Assembly (NCBI GenBank): GCA_024305745.1
Contig: JAHRBS010000014.1
Location: 2,177,501 to 2,241,500 of the forward strand
DNA from: Polyporus tsugae
Lineage: Eukaryota; Basidiomycota; Agaricomycetes; Polyporales; Polyporaceae
Direction of reading: 5' to 3'
DNA length: 64,000 nt
Each line of letters starts with the position of its first letter. Positions within the stretch are counted from its first letter, which is position 1. Under the pieces are notes generated by a model. That model was given only the letters and a program-made list of their open reading frames with translations. It did not search any database and was not told where the DNA came from. Positions 33,423 to 44,017 of the stretch are shown piece after piece. The translations under genes were made by a program, and so were the position numbers.

Positions 33423-33838
33423 GGTGATGGTCTGCGATGAAGCGCACCGGGTGCGTCGCTGAGGGTAGGGCCTTAAGCTGGAGCTGCCGCAGCAACACTT
33501 TCGAATGCCACATGTGAACGTTAGAACCCTAGTACCAGGTGACTCCGCAGACAGCAGAAACGTTCCGGGATGTATGCCGCATGAAGTCGATATACGTTCG
33601 TCTCCATGAGCATTCGTCACTGCAAGGACAAATTTGCTCAGCAAAGCCATTGAAAAATTCCAGGTAACGTCAATAATGCTGCATACAGTAAGATAGGTAT
33701 CGAGTTGGTTCAAGTTAGTTCGCTACAGTTAACATAGTCCAACAGTCGGATGCGTGGACAAAACCGGGACACGGATTCTAGCACACCGAGCGATAAGCAC
33801 AGGACCCTCCAGGACACGAGCACAGCAAGACTCACCTC

Positions 33839-35345
33839 TCACACAGCCTCCCCTTGCTGGATATCAATACCACGCTCGCACTCCTCCAAACGATTCGGCG
33901 ATATCGGAGCGAACGCCAACGACTCCAGACTTGCGCTCACACTGCTCCTGCTCTTGTCCTTCGAGATGTCGACAATGCTGTCCTCCCCAAGCTTATCCTT
34001 ATCCTGGTAGTCGTACGCCTTCGGCGACCCGAGCACCTGCAGGATCGACGGGGGCCCCGCCCCTACGCCTTCGCCCTCGACGTATGTCGCCGACGACGCC
34101 GTCTGGCGCAAGCGCGCGCCCCCGCCCCCAGTGTCGGTCAGCTGGAAGTTCGAGTCGGCGCGGGAGTCGTCCCGCGCGAGGTTCGCCGCGATCCGTATCG
34201 TGATGAACGAGAACACGAGGCCCTGTCGCACCAGCGTCAGCTCCAAGCCCGAACGCACGAGAGACGCAAAGAGGGAAGGCAAAGGACGATACCCACGATG
34301 AGGGCGGGTAAGACGTTAAGGCAGGTCGGGTAGCCAATGTCGGTGCTGTTAACGAACGTAATCACGAGCGAGACCGCGGCGGCGGAGTAGATCGCGGTGG
34401 ACTGGACGGTCGCCTCGAGCACCTTCCAGAGTTTGAGTTTGTGGCCTTGGAGGTAGACGCCGTGGAAGTCGCGGGTTATGCGGAAAACTTTCAGCATGAT
34501 GCAGACTGCGCGCGGTACAGTATCAGAACTGAATGCGATCGTGGCGCGCATGGCAGGGTGTCTGTGGCGACTGACCAGTGCAGATGACGTTCAGGATAAG
34601 CGAGATGGCATAAAATACGACGGACATGTAGAAGCCTGCGACGCCGAGGAAAGCGCACGGATAGCCGACGACTTGCGGTGGCGACGCACTATGTGAGCTT
34701 TGGTGCTCAAAGCCGAACCAGCGTTTCATACGTACCTGCATCGGCGAGGAGTAGAATAGTAGGGACAACGATCACAGGCCAATGCTTGCTGTACACCCTA
34801 AACAGGCGGTATATCTAAAGAGGTCCCCTGAGTAAAAACGATGCGCTGCAGCTGAGGGTATTTGACGTACCATGAACCCGTCCCCAATCAGGGTCTGGGA
34901 CACATACATGACGAATTTCGCCTCCTCCATGGCCTTGGGTGCATGCAAGAACCCTCTCCGAGCAATCTCGATGTCAAGAGCCACATGCTAGATGGTGCGA
35001 TCATGTTACATCTCGGGATGGTCGATATCGAACAAATGGCGACGTACTACTAATGATAGGATGAACATCATCGTGTTCGCCACAAACAACACGATTGTCG
35101 AGGTCTGCCTCCGAGCCGACAGGTGGGCGCGGAAGAGGATCAGCCACGATCCATACGCGTACGTCCCCACGAATGCGCCAAACAGCACGATCTCGACCAC
35201 GAACGCGGCAACATAGAACCTGGCAGAGGCGGGGCCCACAAAGGTCTGCCGTACAAGACGTCATCGGTCAGTGGCAATAGGCAGGACGAGACGACGCTGC
35301 AGTACGCACCGCGGCAGCGTTCAGGGAGGGCGTCCCATCCGACAT
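33839..35345 (-). CDS. Multi-span membrane protein, 372 aa
   Basis: Seven exons: 35345-35310, 35245-35048, 34987-34871, 34814-34736, 34671-34576, 34505-34297 and 34222-33839. Phases match the gene at 5274-6655 at every junction, and exons 4 and 5 (79 and 96 nt) have the same lengths. Hydrophobic segments: FYVAAFVVEIVLFGAFV, then VLFVANTMMFILSLV, YVSQTLIGDGFM, HWPVIVVPTILLLAD, SVVFYAISLILNVIC, AIYSAAAVSLVITFV and LVFSFITIRIAANL. The soluble tail is longer than in the sister gene and Ser/Asp-rich, so regulation through the tail may differ. Same uncharacterised Agaricomycete membrane family. A receptor-like topology is inference. Confidence 0.82.
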
Positions 35346-37978
35346 GGAAGAAGGTCAAGAAATTCGAGTCCAGGGTTCGAAGGGGGAGAGTCGACTGCGC
35401 AAGCACCCGCGCGACGCTATATGATGATACGGCATCTGGTTGACAAGACGCGCGCGGAGAGGGACGAGGGATGAGGCACCAGCTAAGGAGCCGGATTGAG
35501 CCGGCGGTGCGCTGGTCCTACCGCATAGCGGAAGTTCCGCTATACAGTCATAGAGTTTGGGGCCACCCCGCATGACCCCTGGGTTTGATTGTTACGCCCA
35601 CAGTGGGCCAGTCATCAGGTTCCCCTGGGACGCTCTGCTAGTGCGCGCCGGCACGCCACCGAGCGTAAAGCGAGCTCGAGGTTGGAGGACGAGGGTCATT
35701 CGGACGATGGGAGCACGGCTTCACGAACCTGCAGAGCAATAATAAGATATCCCAGTCAGCCAGGGTCAGCTACATGACACGACAAGTAACGATAACTGAG
35801 TCGAAACAAGGTGGAGAGACAAGGAAGATGGGTAAGATTATGATTCCGGAGTCTGAAACATACTGTAGCAGCGCCGGCTTACTTCCACCAGAAGCGCAGG
35901 ATACCGCGATCGTAAGTTGAATCTGGAGGGAGTAAGGGACACGCGCTCCGCATGTGGGAGAGACCAGCTTCGATGAGGTGGAAGTATCTGTGCATCTACT
36001 GTGGCGTGTCAAGGGCCTATAAAGTCATGGGCTGATCATATGTCATCACAGCGGGCGCAAACGATGAAGGAGTGCGGAGAATGAACTCACAGGAAGCTTC
36101 AAGTACGCTTGCTCCTAGGTCTGGTGAGTATTTCCATCACACGCTGCTACCCGGTGGACCTTGTCATACGATGGACGGCGCGTTAGAATAGGAGAGCGTT
36201 TTCGCGACACCCGTGCTGAGAAATACGCTTCAGTCCATGTTGAAAGAGCTAAAACTAGGAGAGCGACATACCTCGCTGCAGAGACCTGTTCCATAGAAGC
36301 AACCTCCGCTTCGGCAGCCAGGACCCCGCACTCTCCTCTGCCTCTGCCCTCCAAGTCCATCTCCGCCTCAGCGCCAGGCTCGCCCTCACTCCCCTTCTCT
36401 CTTCCCATACTGCCGGTAGCCTATTCCATACCCACTTCCGGCCGGTCTGACACCTCTCCGCCAGCTCCTCCACATACGGCCCGCACAATGCCACCAACTC
36501 CCCGAGGGTCCGCGCCTACGATTTCCAATCCATGAGCACCCAGACCGACTCCTCCGCCTCAGCTCGCACGCGTGTGGGTGTACCGCAGAGCGCTTCGCAT
36601 CCCGACAGCCGGCGCTGGGCGGGTCGTCGAACAGACGGGAGACGAGGAAGAGCCTCTAATGCGCGGCCGCGACCCATGCGTCCAAGCACCGCCGAAGGTA
36701 GGGGGATGAGGTGCTCGACGGTGTCGGTCGAGCCGCGCGCTGCTGAGGTAGGCGCACTGGTACTGCGGGTTCCTTCAACACCGGGCCGAGCGTGCTCGGG
36801 TTGTGAAGGCCGACTAGAGAGGAAGACAGAGAGGAGGCTGGTGAAGTGCTATTCATCCACAGAGACGAGCCCCTTGGTTTTCGAATGGAGGATGTGGTAT
36901 TTGCATGGAAGGCGAATGACGGTGAAAACGTCTTGGAAGGGGCGAACGAGTCAGGTCCTCTTTCACCCGTGCATTATGACTAGCGGGAGATTCTAGAAAA
37001 ACACTCACACGATCTGCGACTGAGGGATATGGGCGGAGTGGATGCATGTGGGCATGGGCGTAGTCAGAGACTCGGAGGTGGACGATTCAGACTGGACATC
37101 CGCCAAACGTCGACCTCGTCGGCGCTGGAGCTCGAAAAGACGAGCCCATCAAAGAGTACGATCGACTGGGAGGCAAGGAGAATGAGAGGCGGGGCGTTGA
37201 GCGATGCCAAGGACAGCGTACCCGTCACTAAACGACTCGGAGATCTCGACAGAGGAGGACCAATAGTGGATGTTAGGCAGCATCATCTGAGAGGCGGGCA
37301 TGCTTAGCGAAACGAGTGTCGAAGCTATCAGCGTCAGCCAAATCAAGAGAATATGAAAGTCAAAGCGCACAAGCTCAGACTCGCCGACCTCCAAGAGGAG
37401 GAGGACTTGGCCCGTCAGGCTGTGACCGTACTTCGACCGTGATTCAGAGTGTTCGTTCAACAGCGGCTGGCCTCCTCGCCTTTCTAAAGTTCATCGTCCC
37501 ATCTTGTTGCAGCGCAGTCACCGGAGAGAAGACTAGGCGGTTACAAGCGAGAGATCATTCTGAGGTTGGCAGGCCTGCCCCAGTTACGATGTGAGGTATA
37601 TCATAGAAAGAGCTCGAAAGCCGGGGAGGGTTGTACAGGAGCGAGGGATCGTCGTCGTCGTCGACCAAGGCGCTTCACTGGGCTCTTTGCCTTCTTGCCA
37701 CGTTACCACCACCATCGTCATGTCGCATCCATGCCATTTTCGAACCCGTCTCAGCCTCGCGCTTGTTGATAAAATGCCGTTGTTGACATGACGGAGGGCT
37801 GCCGCGAGTGACCTCAGTACAAAGGTGCGTCAGCTCACCAGCTCAAACAAAAGAATGGTAGCGCTTACGCCACTTCTTATTTAACACTTTGGCATGACTT
37901 ACCGAACGTCTCAAAGTTCACTCAACTGCACCCTCGCCTTCCGTTACCCCCCCCCCCTTGCCTTGTACTCGTCTACAG
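35346..37978. other. Unassigned 2.6 kb with scattered fragments
   Basis: No complete gene. On the minus strand near 37370-37300 a hydrophobic stretch reads FDFHILLIWLTLIASTLVSLSM, possibly a remnant of another membrane protein. Plus-strand frames near 36160-36530 are Ser/Pro-rich without a family. From about 37480 onward the sequence resembles that upstream of the second F-box gene (43480-44017). Confidence 0.35.
35525..35543. repeat. 19-bp palindrome containing CGG-N5-CCG
   Basis: ATAGCGGAA, one base, then TTCCGCTAT. The inner inverted CGG triplets resemble sites of Zn2Cys6 regulators. It lies about 180 bases upstream of the membrane-protein start. Function speculative. Confidence 0.4.
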
Positions 37979-38031
37979 GTAAGAGCTGTTCCCGTCGAAT
38001 GTGGATGGTGTTGAACTTCTTCTCTCAGGAA

Positions 38032-39797
38032 ATGATAGACGACCATTCACGCAGAACGTCCGGGGCCACAGCCATTGCGCTGAAGATCCACGACATCCTG
38101 TGCCACGTATTCGAAGTCGACAGGAATGTCGGAAATAGGGGAACATTTTCACGGAATGACCTTTTACGGTGCGCCCTCGTGTCCCGCGCGTTCTGTGAAC
38201 CTGCCTTGCGCACTTTGTGGAGGGACATGTCGTCGCCCACACCACTTTGGCGACTTCTAGCGGCCACTGACTCAATGCCAAAGTTCACATCATATGAGTT
38301 CGAGTTCTTTGATTCTGTGAGTACTTCCCGTTCTCGCCACTTTCAGTATAGGTATTTGACCCGGGATGAAACTAGGTCTACCCTCAGATACTATCCGAAA
38401 AGACGTACACCGATCCCGCTCGGTGGGCCCGCTTCGTGTGGTATGCACGGTTCGTCCAGGAGCTCGGTATCACGAACTTCTACATGGAACATAAGCACAA
38501 GAAGCTGATCCATGCGCTTATCAAACACAACGGCGGGGAGACCATCTTCCCCTCTCTGCGGGCGCTATGGTGGCCTCCATCCTCGTACTCAGACTCCTCG
38601 TACTTCGTGTTTTTCACTCCCCGGCTCCGCGCCGCAATCATCGACTTTCATCAATGTATGCCAAGGGATAAACGTCATCCGGACGAAGACCCCAAGAGCC
38701 ACATATTCCTCGCTAGGTTGCATGCATCGTCGCCGCGGCTAGACTACCTTTCTGTCTCCACATCCTTGCAGCGCATCGGGACGAACCACTCACGCCTCAT
38801 CGCGAGGTTCGAACACCTCACTGTCTTACATCTCATCGCCCGTATTTCACTCACGTCGTTCCGTGAGCTCGCCACCATGCCCCGCATGGAAAACCTGCAT
38901 GTCTCCCACGTCAGGTCAGATGAGGCAGAGCTGAAGCCCTCGCAATCCCCCGGCCGGATCTACGCACCCAATCTGATGACCATGTCCGCCGGCGGAAACT
39001 GTCCTTCACTCACCCAGCTCTTCGCCGCGCTCGACGCCCCCGTGCTCGTGTCCGCGTCGGCACATGCCATGTGCGATGACCCGCCGCGCAGAGAGGGATA
39101 CGTCGACTACATCCCGTGCATCGAAGCGTTGGCCACCGTCGGCTCGCCCGCCACGCTGGCAGACCTCTGCATCGAGCTCGACGAGGACGGCGGGCCGCGC
39201 ATGCTCGAGTACCTGGCCGACCTGCTCGGCCCGCTCCTAGTATTCCGCAACCTCACCAGCTTCCGCCTCTTGTGCCCGACGGTCGCTCTCGTCGCCGACG
39301 ACGGCGACTTCTGGGCGATCACACGCGCGTGGCCGAAGCTACGGGAGTTCAGACTCTGTCAGGCATACTGGGGCCCGTGCGCAGTGGACCCCGACGACGA
39401 CGACGAGGGCAGCGAAGGCATCCCCGGGCCGATCCCGACGCCCGAGGTCCTCGAATGCTTCCGCGATCATTGCCCCGACCTCAGAGAGCTCGCGCTGCCC
39501 CACCTAGACTTTCACGCGGACGTGCCGGCGCGGCGCGTTCCAAACCGGGACGGCTCGCGCCATGGGCTGGGGTATCTGTCGTTCGGGGCGGAGGATCTGG
39601 GCGATGACGATGAAGATTGTGGTGGAGTACCGACCCAGCTCGGTGACGAAAAGGTCGTTGAGTGGGCGCGATACGTCCTCGACCTGTTCCCGGAGTTGGA
39701 CGCCCAAAAAAGCCTCAGACGTGGGAATTGGATGTCGACGGCGAAGGGCTGGATGGAGGTCTTCAAGCGGGTGCACGATCTTTCACGGAAGCCTTAG
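38032..39797 (+). CDS. F-box protein with long LRR-like region, 564 aa
   Basis: Exons 38032-38316 and 38388-39797, intron 38317-38387, phase 0. A 5'-leader intron is also likely at 37979-38028 (GTAAGA...CTCAG), three bases before the ATG; the duplicate gene has the same arrangement. Residues 15-70 resemble the Agaricomycete F-box (HDILCHVFEVD, then LLRCALVSRAFCEPALRTLWRDM). The remainder has irregular leucine-rich units (FPSLRALWWPPSS, FEHLTVLHLIARISLTSFRELATMPRMENL, CPDLRELALPHLDF) ending VEVFKRVHD-like. F-box proteins link Skp1-cullin ligases to substrates; this substrate is unknown. No signal peptide. The 18-G run at 39870-39887 lies just downstream. Confidence 0.82.
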
Positions 39798-39869
39798 ACG
39801 AATCCGTTATCGGGCGGTGCGGTCATTGTGAGGCGTCGAAACGCCGATGTGTGTTGTGTGGTCGTGTGT

Positions 39870-39887
39870 GGGGGGGGGGGGGGGGGG
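39870..39887 (+). repeat. 18-nt poly-G run
   Basis: Uninterrupted G homopolymer downstream of the F-box gene, preceded by a TG-rich tract. Length is prone to slippage and sequencing error. Confidence 0.8.
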
Positions 39888-40098
39888 TGCGAGATTGGTG
39901 CGAGACTGGTCACACTTCCCGTTCGCGCTCACGGTAACTTCCATGTTCTCGCCCACACTCCTTTCCTTCGGTTTGCCTCCTGATTTACTGTGCCTATTTT
40001 CATGTAGCTACGTCATAACTCGATCATGTATATAGCCCCTTGCTTGTACCCAGAGCCATCATCTTTCATTCAACCTGTCACCATCATAACGACAATGC

Positions 40099-41222
40099 AT
40101 GATGGCCGAGGATGCTCGCTCCACGAAACGTCGTCGCGTCTCTAGCAGACATAAAACAATTGTTTTGGATTCATCCACACAAGCAAACGGTCAAGAGAAA
40201 CTCGCTCGCTCTGCCGACTTCTGGCTCGAAGATGGCAACCTCATCCTCGTCGCTGGGGAGACTGCCTTCCGCGTCTACAAGGGAATCCTCACGAAGAAAT
40301 CCGGAGTCTTTGCGGACATGTTTGCCGCGGGCTCCGCGGATGCGACCGAGTCGTTCGACGGGTGTCCCGTCGTCCGCCTCTCAGACGATCCGGAGGACCT
40401 AGGAGACTTCCTTCAGCACCTGATGTTCTGCTCACCGCTCAGGTGAGCTATCCATTCTCTCTCCAGAGTCTCTCATAACCGCACTTGTACTGATGGGCCC
40501 TGGGACATCTGCTACCGTCCATGCGCAATGCCAGAGTGCGCGACGACGGGCTGCCCCTGTCCTACTTTTCGAACCTGCAGGCTGCCATCCACCTCGCGCA
40601 CAAATACCAGTGCCCGGACGTCGAAAAGCAGGTGCTCGCCGTGCTCAAGACGTACTACACCGCGCTCTTCGCCGACCACACCTCGTACGACGCCTCTAGG
40701 TCCCCTCTCTCCGAACCGCTGCGCGCGGCGGCGATCGCCGCGGTCAACATCGCGCGCCTGACAGAGACGCGCTCGATGCTCCCCTTCGCGCTGTACCAGG
40801 TCTGCACGCTCGAGGGCCAGATTCTGGACGGGTACGAGCGGCGCGACGGGTCGGTCGAGCACCTCTCGGGCCAGGACCTCAGGCTGTGCCTCGACGCACG
40901 GCGCGCGCTCGCGCTGGAGAAGGCGAACCTTCTCAAGGCTGTCTTCATGCCCAACCGCGGTTCTGGATGCGAGGGGGACTGGAAGTGTACGGATGCGCGC
41001 CGCAAGGTCAGCGAGGCCGCCGAGCGGTCAGACATGTTGGGAAACTGCGACGTGTTGGACGTTCACGACGGCAGTATCGACGCCTGGGCGACGAAGTTTG
41101 GGTTGTGCAGTGTGTGCAAGAGGGAGATGCGGCGGCGCGAGGTCGAGGAGCGGAGAAGGGTGTGGATGCTGTTGCCGGGCATGTTTGGGCTGACGGTCGA
41201 GGATTGTGGTTTCACAGTGTGA
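40099..41222 (+). CDS. BTB/POZ protein, module 6, intact
   Basis: Exons 40099-40442 and 40535-41222, intron 40443-40534 (GTGAGC...GCCAG), phase 2; 343 aa from the first Met (a second Met follows directly). The basic N-terminus is RSTKRRRV. BTB: ADFWLEDGNLILVAGETAFRV, ending DLGDFLQHLM. Exon 2: IHLAHKYQCPDVEKQVL, AAIAAVNIARL, GCEGDWKC (C-x5-C), LCSVCKREM (C-x2-C), LLPGMFGLTVEDCGF. Closest in the window to the broken copy at 41755-42896, from which it is separated by a decayed minus-strand BTB relic. Confidence 0.85.
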
Positions 41223-41261
41223 CCCAGGTGCTAGGTGTAATTTGGCGGGTGTTACAGCCTG

Positions 41262-41640
41262 GCCTGAGAGAGCATGGATGGGATGTCAGTGAGGCCCGTA
41301 AGGTTCACGGCGCCGATGGCTTGAAGGGGGCGATCTCGGGTTTAGAAACCTGGAGCAGATGAGGAAGGAGCTTTGGTAGCGGCGGCGGCGAGTCGAGTCG
41401 AGGACCTGTTTCGGACTCGTGGAAAGCGATACTTGGGCGCGAGGCGGATGACAGCGAAGATCTGTCTGTGAATAAAGTGGTATCTTCCTTCGTTGGGCGA
41501 TGAATCGATAACTGGCCATCTGGCACACATAGTAAATGAACAATATGCATATATATGAGAAGAAACACTCACTTTATCGGCGGAGTGGATGCGCCAGGTG
41601 CTGGAAGAGATCGGAGAGCAGTGGACGATGGCACTCCAGT
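41262..41640 (-). pseudogene. Decayed BTB gene relic on the opposite strand
   Basis: Reading the minus strand, about 41480-41430 gives IFAVIRLAPKYRFPRV, the start of family exon 2. About 41325-41265 gives AIGAVNLTGLTDIPSMLSQA, its middle. About 41640-41570 resembles the 3' end of exon 1 (ATCGTCCAC, CTCCGAT, TGGCGCATC, then a GTGAGT-like donor). Intervening parts are deleted or scrambled. No open frame survives. It is a much older loss than those in the neighbouring copies. Confidence 0.7.
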
Positions 41641-41754
41641 GCGATGCGTGGACGCGTTCTATCACAGGCACATGACTGATACATCACACAAACCCCACCT
41701 CCGGACATGTCACGATCGATGTCTTTCCCGACTGCCAGTGCGATTAAGTACGAC

Positions 41755-42896
41755 ATGACCGACTCGGACTCTCGCTCCACAAAACGCCGTCGAACCTCCA
41801 GCAGTTCTCTAGCACTCGTCATCGTCCCCCCCCCGGAGACCCTTCTGAACCCGCAAAAGACCAAGAGACATTCACTCGCCATGCCGACTTCTGGCTCGAA
41901 GACGGCAACCTCATCCTCCTCGCTGGTGCTACTGCCTTCCGCGTCTTCCGCAGCATCCTTGTCAAGAAATCGACTGTCTTCGCAGACATGTTCGCCGCCG
42001 GTTCCGCGGATGCGACCGAGACGTTCGACGACTGTCCCGTCGTCCGCCTACCAGACGATCCGGAGGACCTGCGAGACTTCCTTCAATACCTGATGCCGTG
42101 CTCAGCGCTCAGGTGAGTGCTCATCCGACGTTCTCTCTCCGTCTCTCTCAACCGCATCTGTCATCCCTACACAATCCCAGATTGCGCTTTGGGGTGCCCA
42201 TGTCCGACTTCTCGGAACTCCACGCTGCCATCCATCTCGCGCACAAGTATCAGTGCCCCGATGTCGAAACGCGCGCATTGCTCCTCCTCAACAAGTATTA
42301 CACCTCCCATTTCACCGAATACGATATGTACGACACATCCAGATCCACCTTGTCCGCTCCGTCGCGGAGCGCAGCCATCGCCGCCGTCAACATTGCTCGC
42401 CTCACGGAGAAGCCTTCGATGCTCCCCTTCGCCCTCTATCTGGTTTGCAATAGCCCGGGACGGATGGTGGACGGATACGATCGGCGCGACGGGTCCACCG
42501 AATACCTCACTGCGGAAGACCTCAAGCTCTGCATCGTTGCGCGAAGCACCCTCGCGTGGGAGCTGGCAAGTTTCATTAAGCACGAATACACGCTCGCCTC
42601 AAGTGCCGGATGCCTACGGAAGGCCAGCGGACGATGCATAACGGCGCGCGAGGACATTCTTGGTCGCAGAGCGGAACGCGCGGGGACAGTGCAATGTTTT
42701 GGAGTTCCACCGGGACTCTATCGAGGACTGGATGTCGGACTTCAGCTTGTGCAGAGTATGCAAGAGGGAGATGCTGGCGCACGAGACACAGGAGCGGAGG
42801 AGGGTGTGGATGCTGTTACCTGAGATGTTTGGGTTGACGGCCGATGAATGTGGTTTTACCAGTGGGGATGTGGAGAGTGATTCAGACAGTGATTGA
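41755..42896 (+). pseudogene. BTB/POZ protein, module 7, two frameshifts
   Basis: Start at 41755 (MTDSDSRSTKRRR). The frame is lost in a run of nine C (41826-41834); one more or two fewer C restores DPSEPAKDQETFTRHADFWLEDGN and the whole BTB fold. Intron 42113-42180 is normal (GTGAGT...CCCAG, phase 2). Exon 2 has IHLAHKYQCPDVETRAL and AAIAAVNIARL. A second one-base shift near 42660 separates ITAREDIL from CNVLEFHRDSIEDWMSDFSLCRVCKREM, which continues to 42896. The first Cys pair is C-x7-C instead of C-x5-C. The homopolymer shift could be a sequencing error or a polymorphism; the second shift is not in a homopolymer. Confidence 0.8.
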
Positions 42897-43960
42897 CCAC
42901 ATGTCGTTCTCGACTTTATTTAAAGCCTAGATGCAGAGCATATAGCCAGAAGGCGAGCGAGCATATACACGAGATGCGCTTTCATCTTTGCGGACATGGA
43001 CACGAATGCAAGACCAGGCAACGACTGTCAAGGTCTGCAGCGGCTCGTGCTGAACTTGTATTGCATTTGCAGTCTTTCGCAGCACGCGGGTACATGACAC
43101 GCAATACACCGACAACGCGGAATCAGGTTAGAGATAGTATATGCCTAGGGTCGCATATCGTCCAACGCGCGATGCCCCTGCGACCCATCTCCAAACTCAT
43201 ATCCACCCCCACAGCGCAGTGGGCAAGCGAGGCTGTGTACAGGAGGCTTCCCTCGACTGATATACCAGTACAGCGGCTGGTACGAGCAAAGGAGGAGTGC
43301 GGGCCGCGCAACGACCAGACGTAGATCGAGAACTCACTGGCATCCGCAAAATGTCCCCGGAGAACCCAAGCAATCAAACCCATCCATTTTCCACCTCAAC
43401 CAGACCCATGACGAATCCTATCATTCCCGGCACAGTGTTCGTTCGATGGCGACCGGGCGTGTCGTACTTCTGAATCTGAAATGCACCATCTCGTCTGTTG
43501 CAGCCACCAGAGAGAAGGATTGGGTGATTACAAGTGAGAGATCATGCTGAGATGGACCTGCTTCAGCTGCTTAGGAGGAATTCATAGGAACAGCTTGAAA
43601 GAGGAGGGTAGATATATGTGTCGACACTGGAGCGAGCCAGATGGTGGTGGTCCGCTCACAAGCGAAGGCGCTTCTGGCTGGTCTCCTTGCCAAGTTACCA
43701 CCACCATTAATATTGTCATCTTACCCACACCGTTCTCTAACCCGTACTCGTCGATACACGGGGATGCCACATGTTTCTGACAGGAGGACTGCCGCGAGTC
43801 GCCTCAGCACAAAGGTATGTCGGCTCACCAGCTTGAACAAAGGGACATGTAGCGCTTACGCCACTCCTCACCACTCATTAGCATGGCAGCCGGACGTCTT
43901 CATGCATCGCAGCTCACCCTCTCCTTCCATTGCCCCTCAATCCTTTGTACTCTTGTATAG
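42897..43960. other. Intergenic; second half is a duplicated F-box upstream region
   Basis: No gene. From about 43490 the sequence aligns with that upstream of the first F-box gene: GTTGCAG..CACC(A/G)GAGAGAAG near 43498 versus 37508, and a TTACCACCACCAT stretch near 43697 versus 37703. The duplication therefore included several hundred bases of 5' flank. Confidence 0.6.
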
Positions 43961-44017
43961 GTAAGTGTTGCCGTCTCTTGCACAACATCAGCTGTTTTGA
44001 TCACCTTGGTCTAGGAT

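Noticed and set aside
41755..42093. Ser/Thr-rich 128-codon frame at the start of BTB module 7 as a separate gene
   Set aside because: After the nine-C run it is the wrong frame of a clear BTB exon; shifting by one base restores the family sequence.
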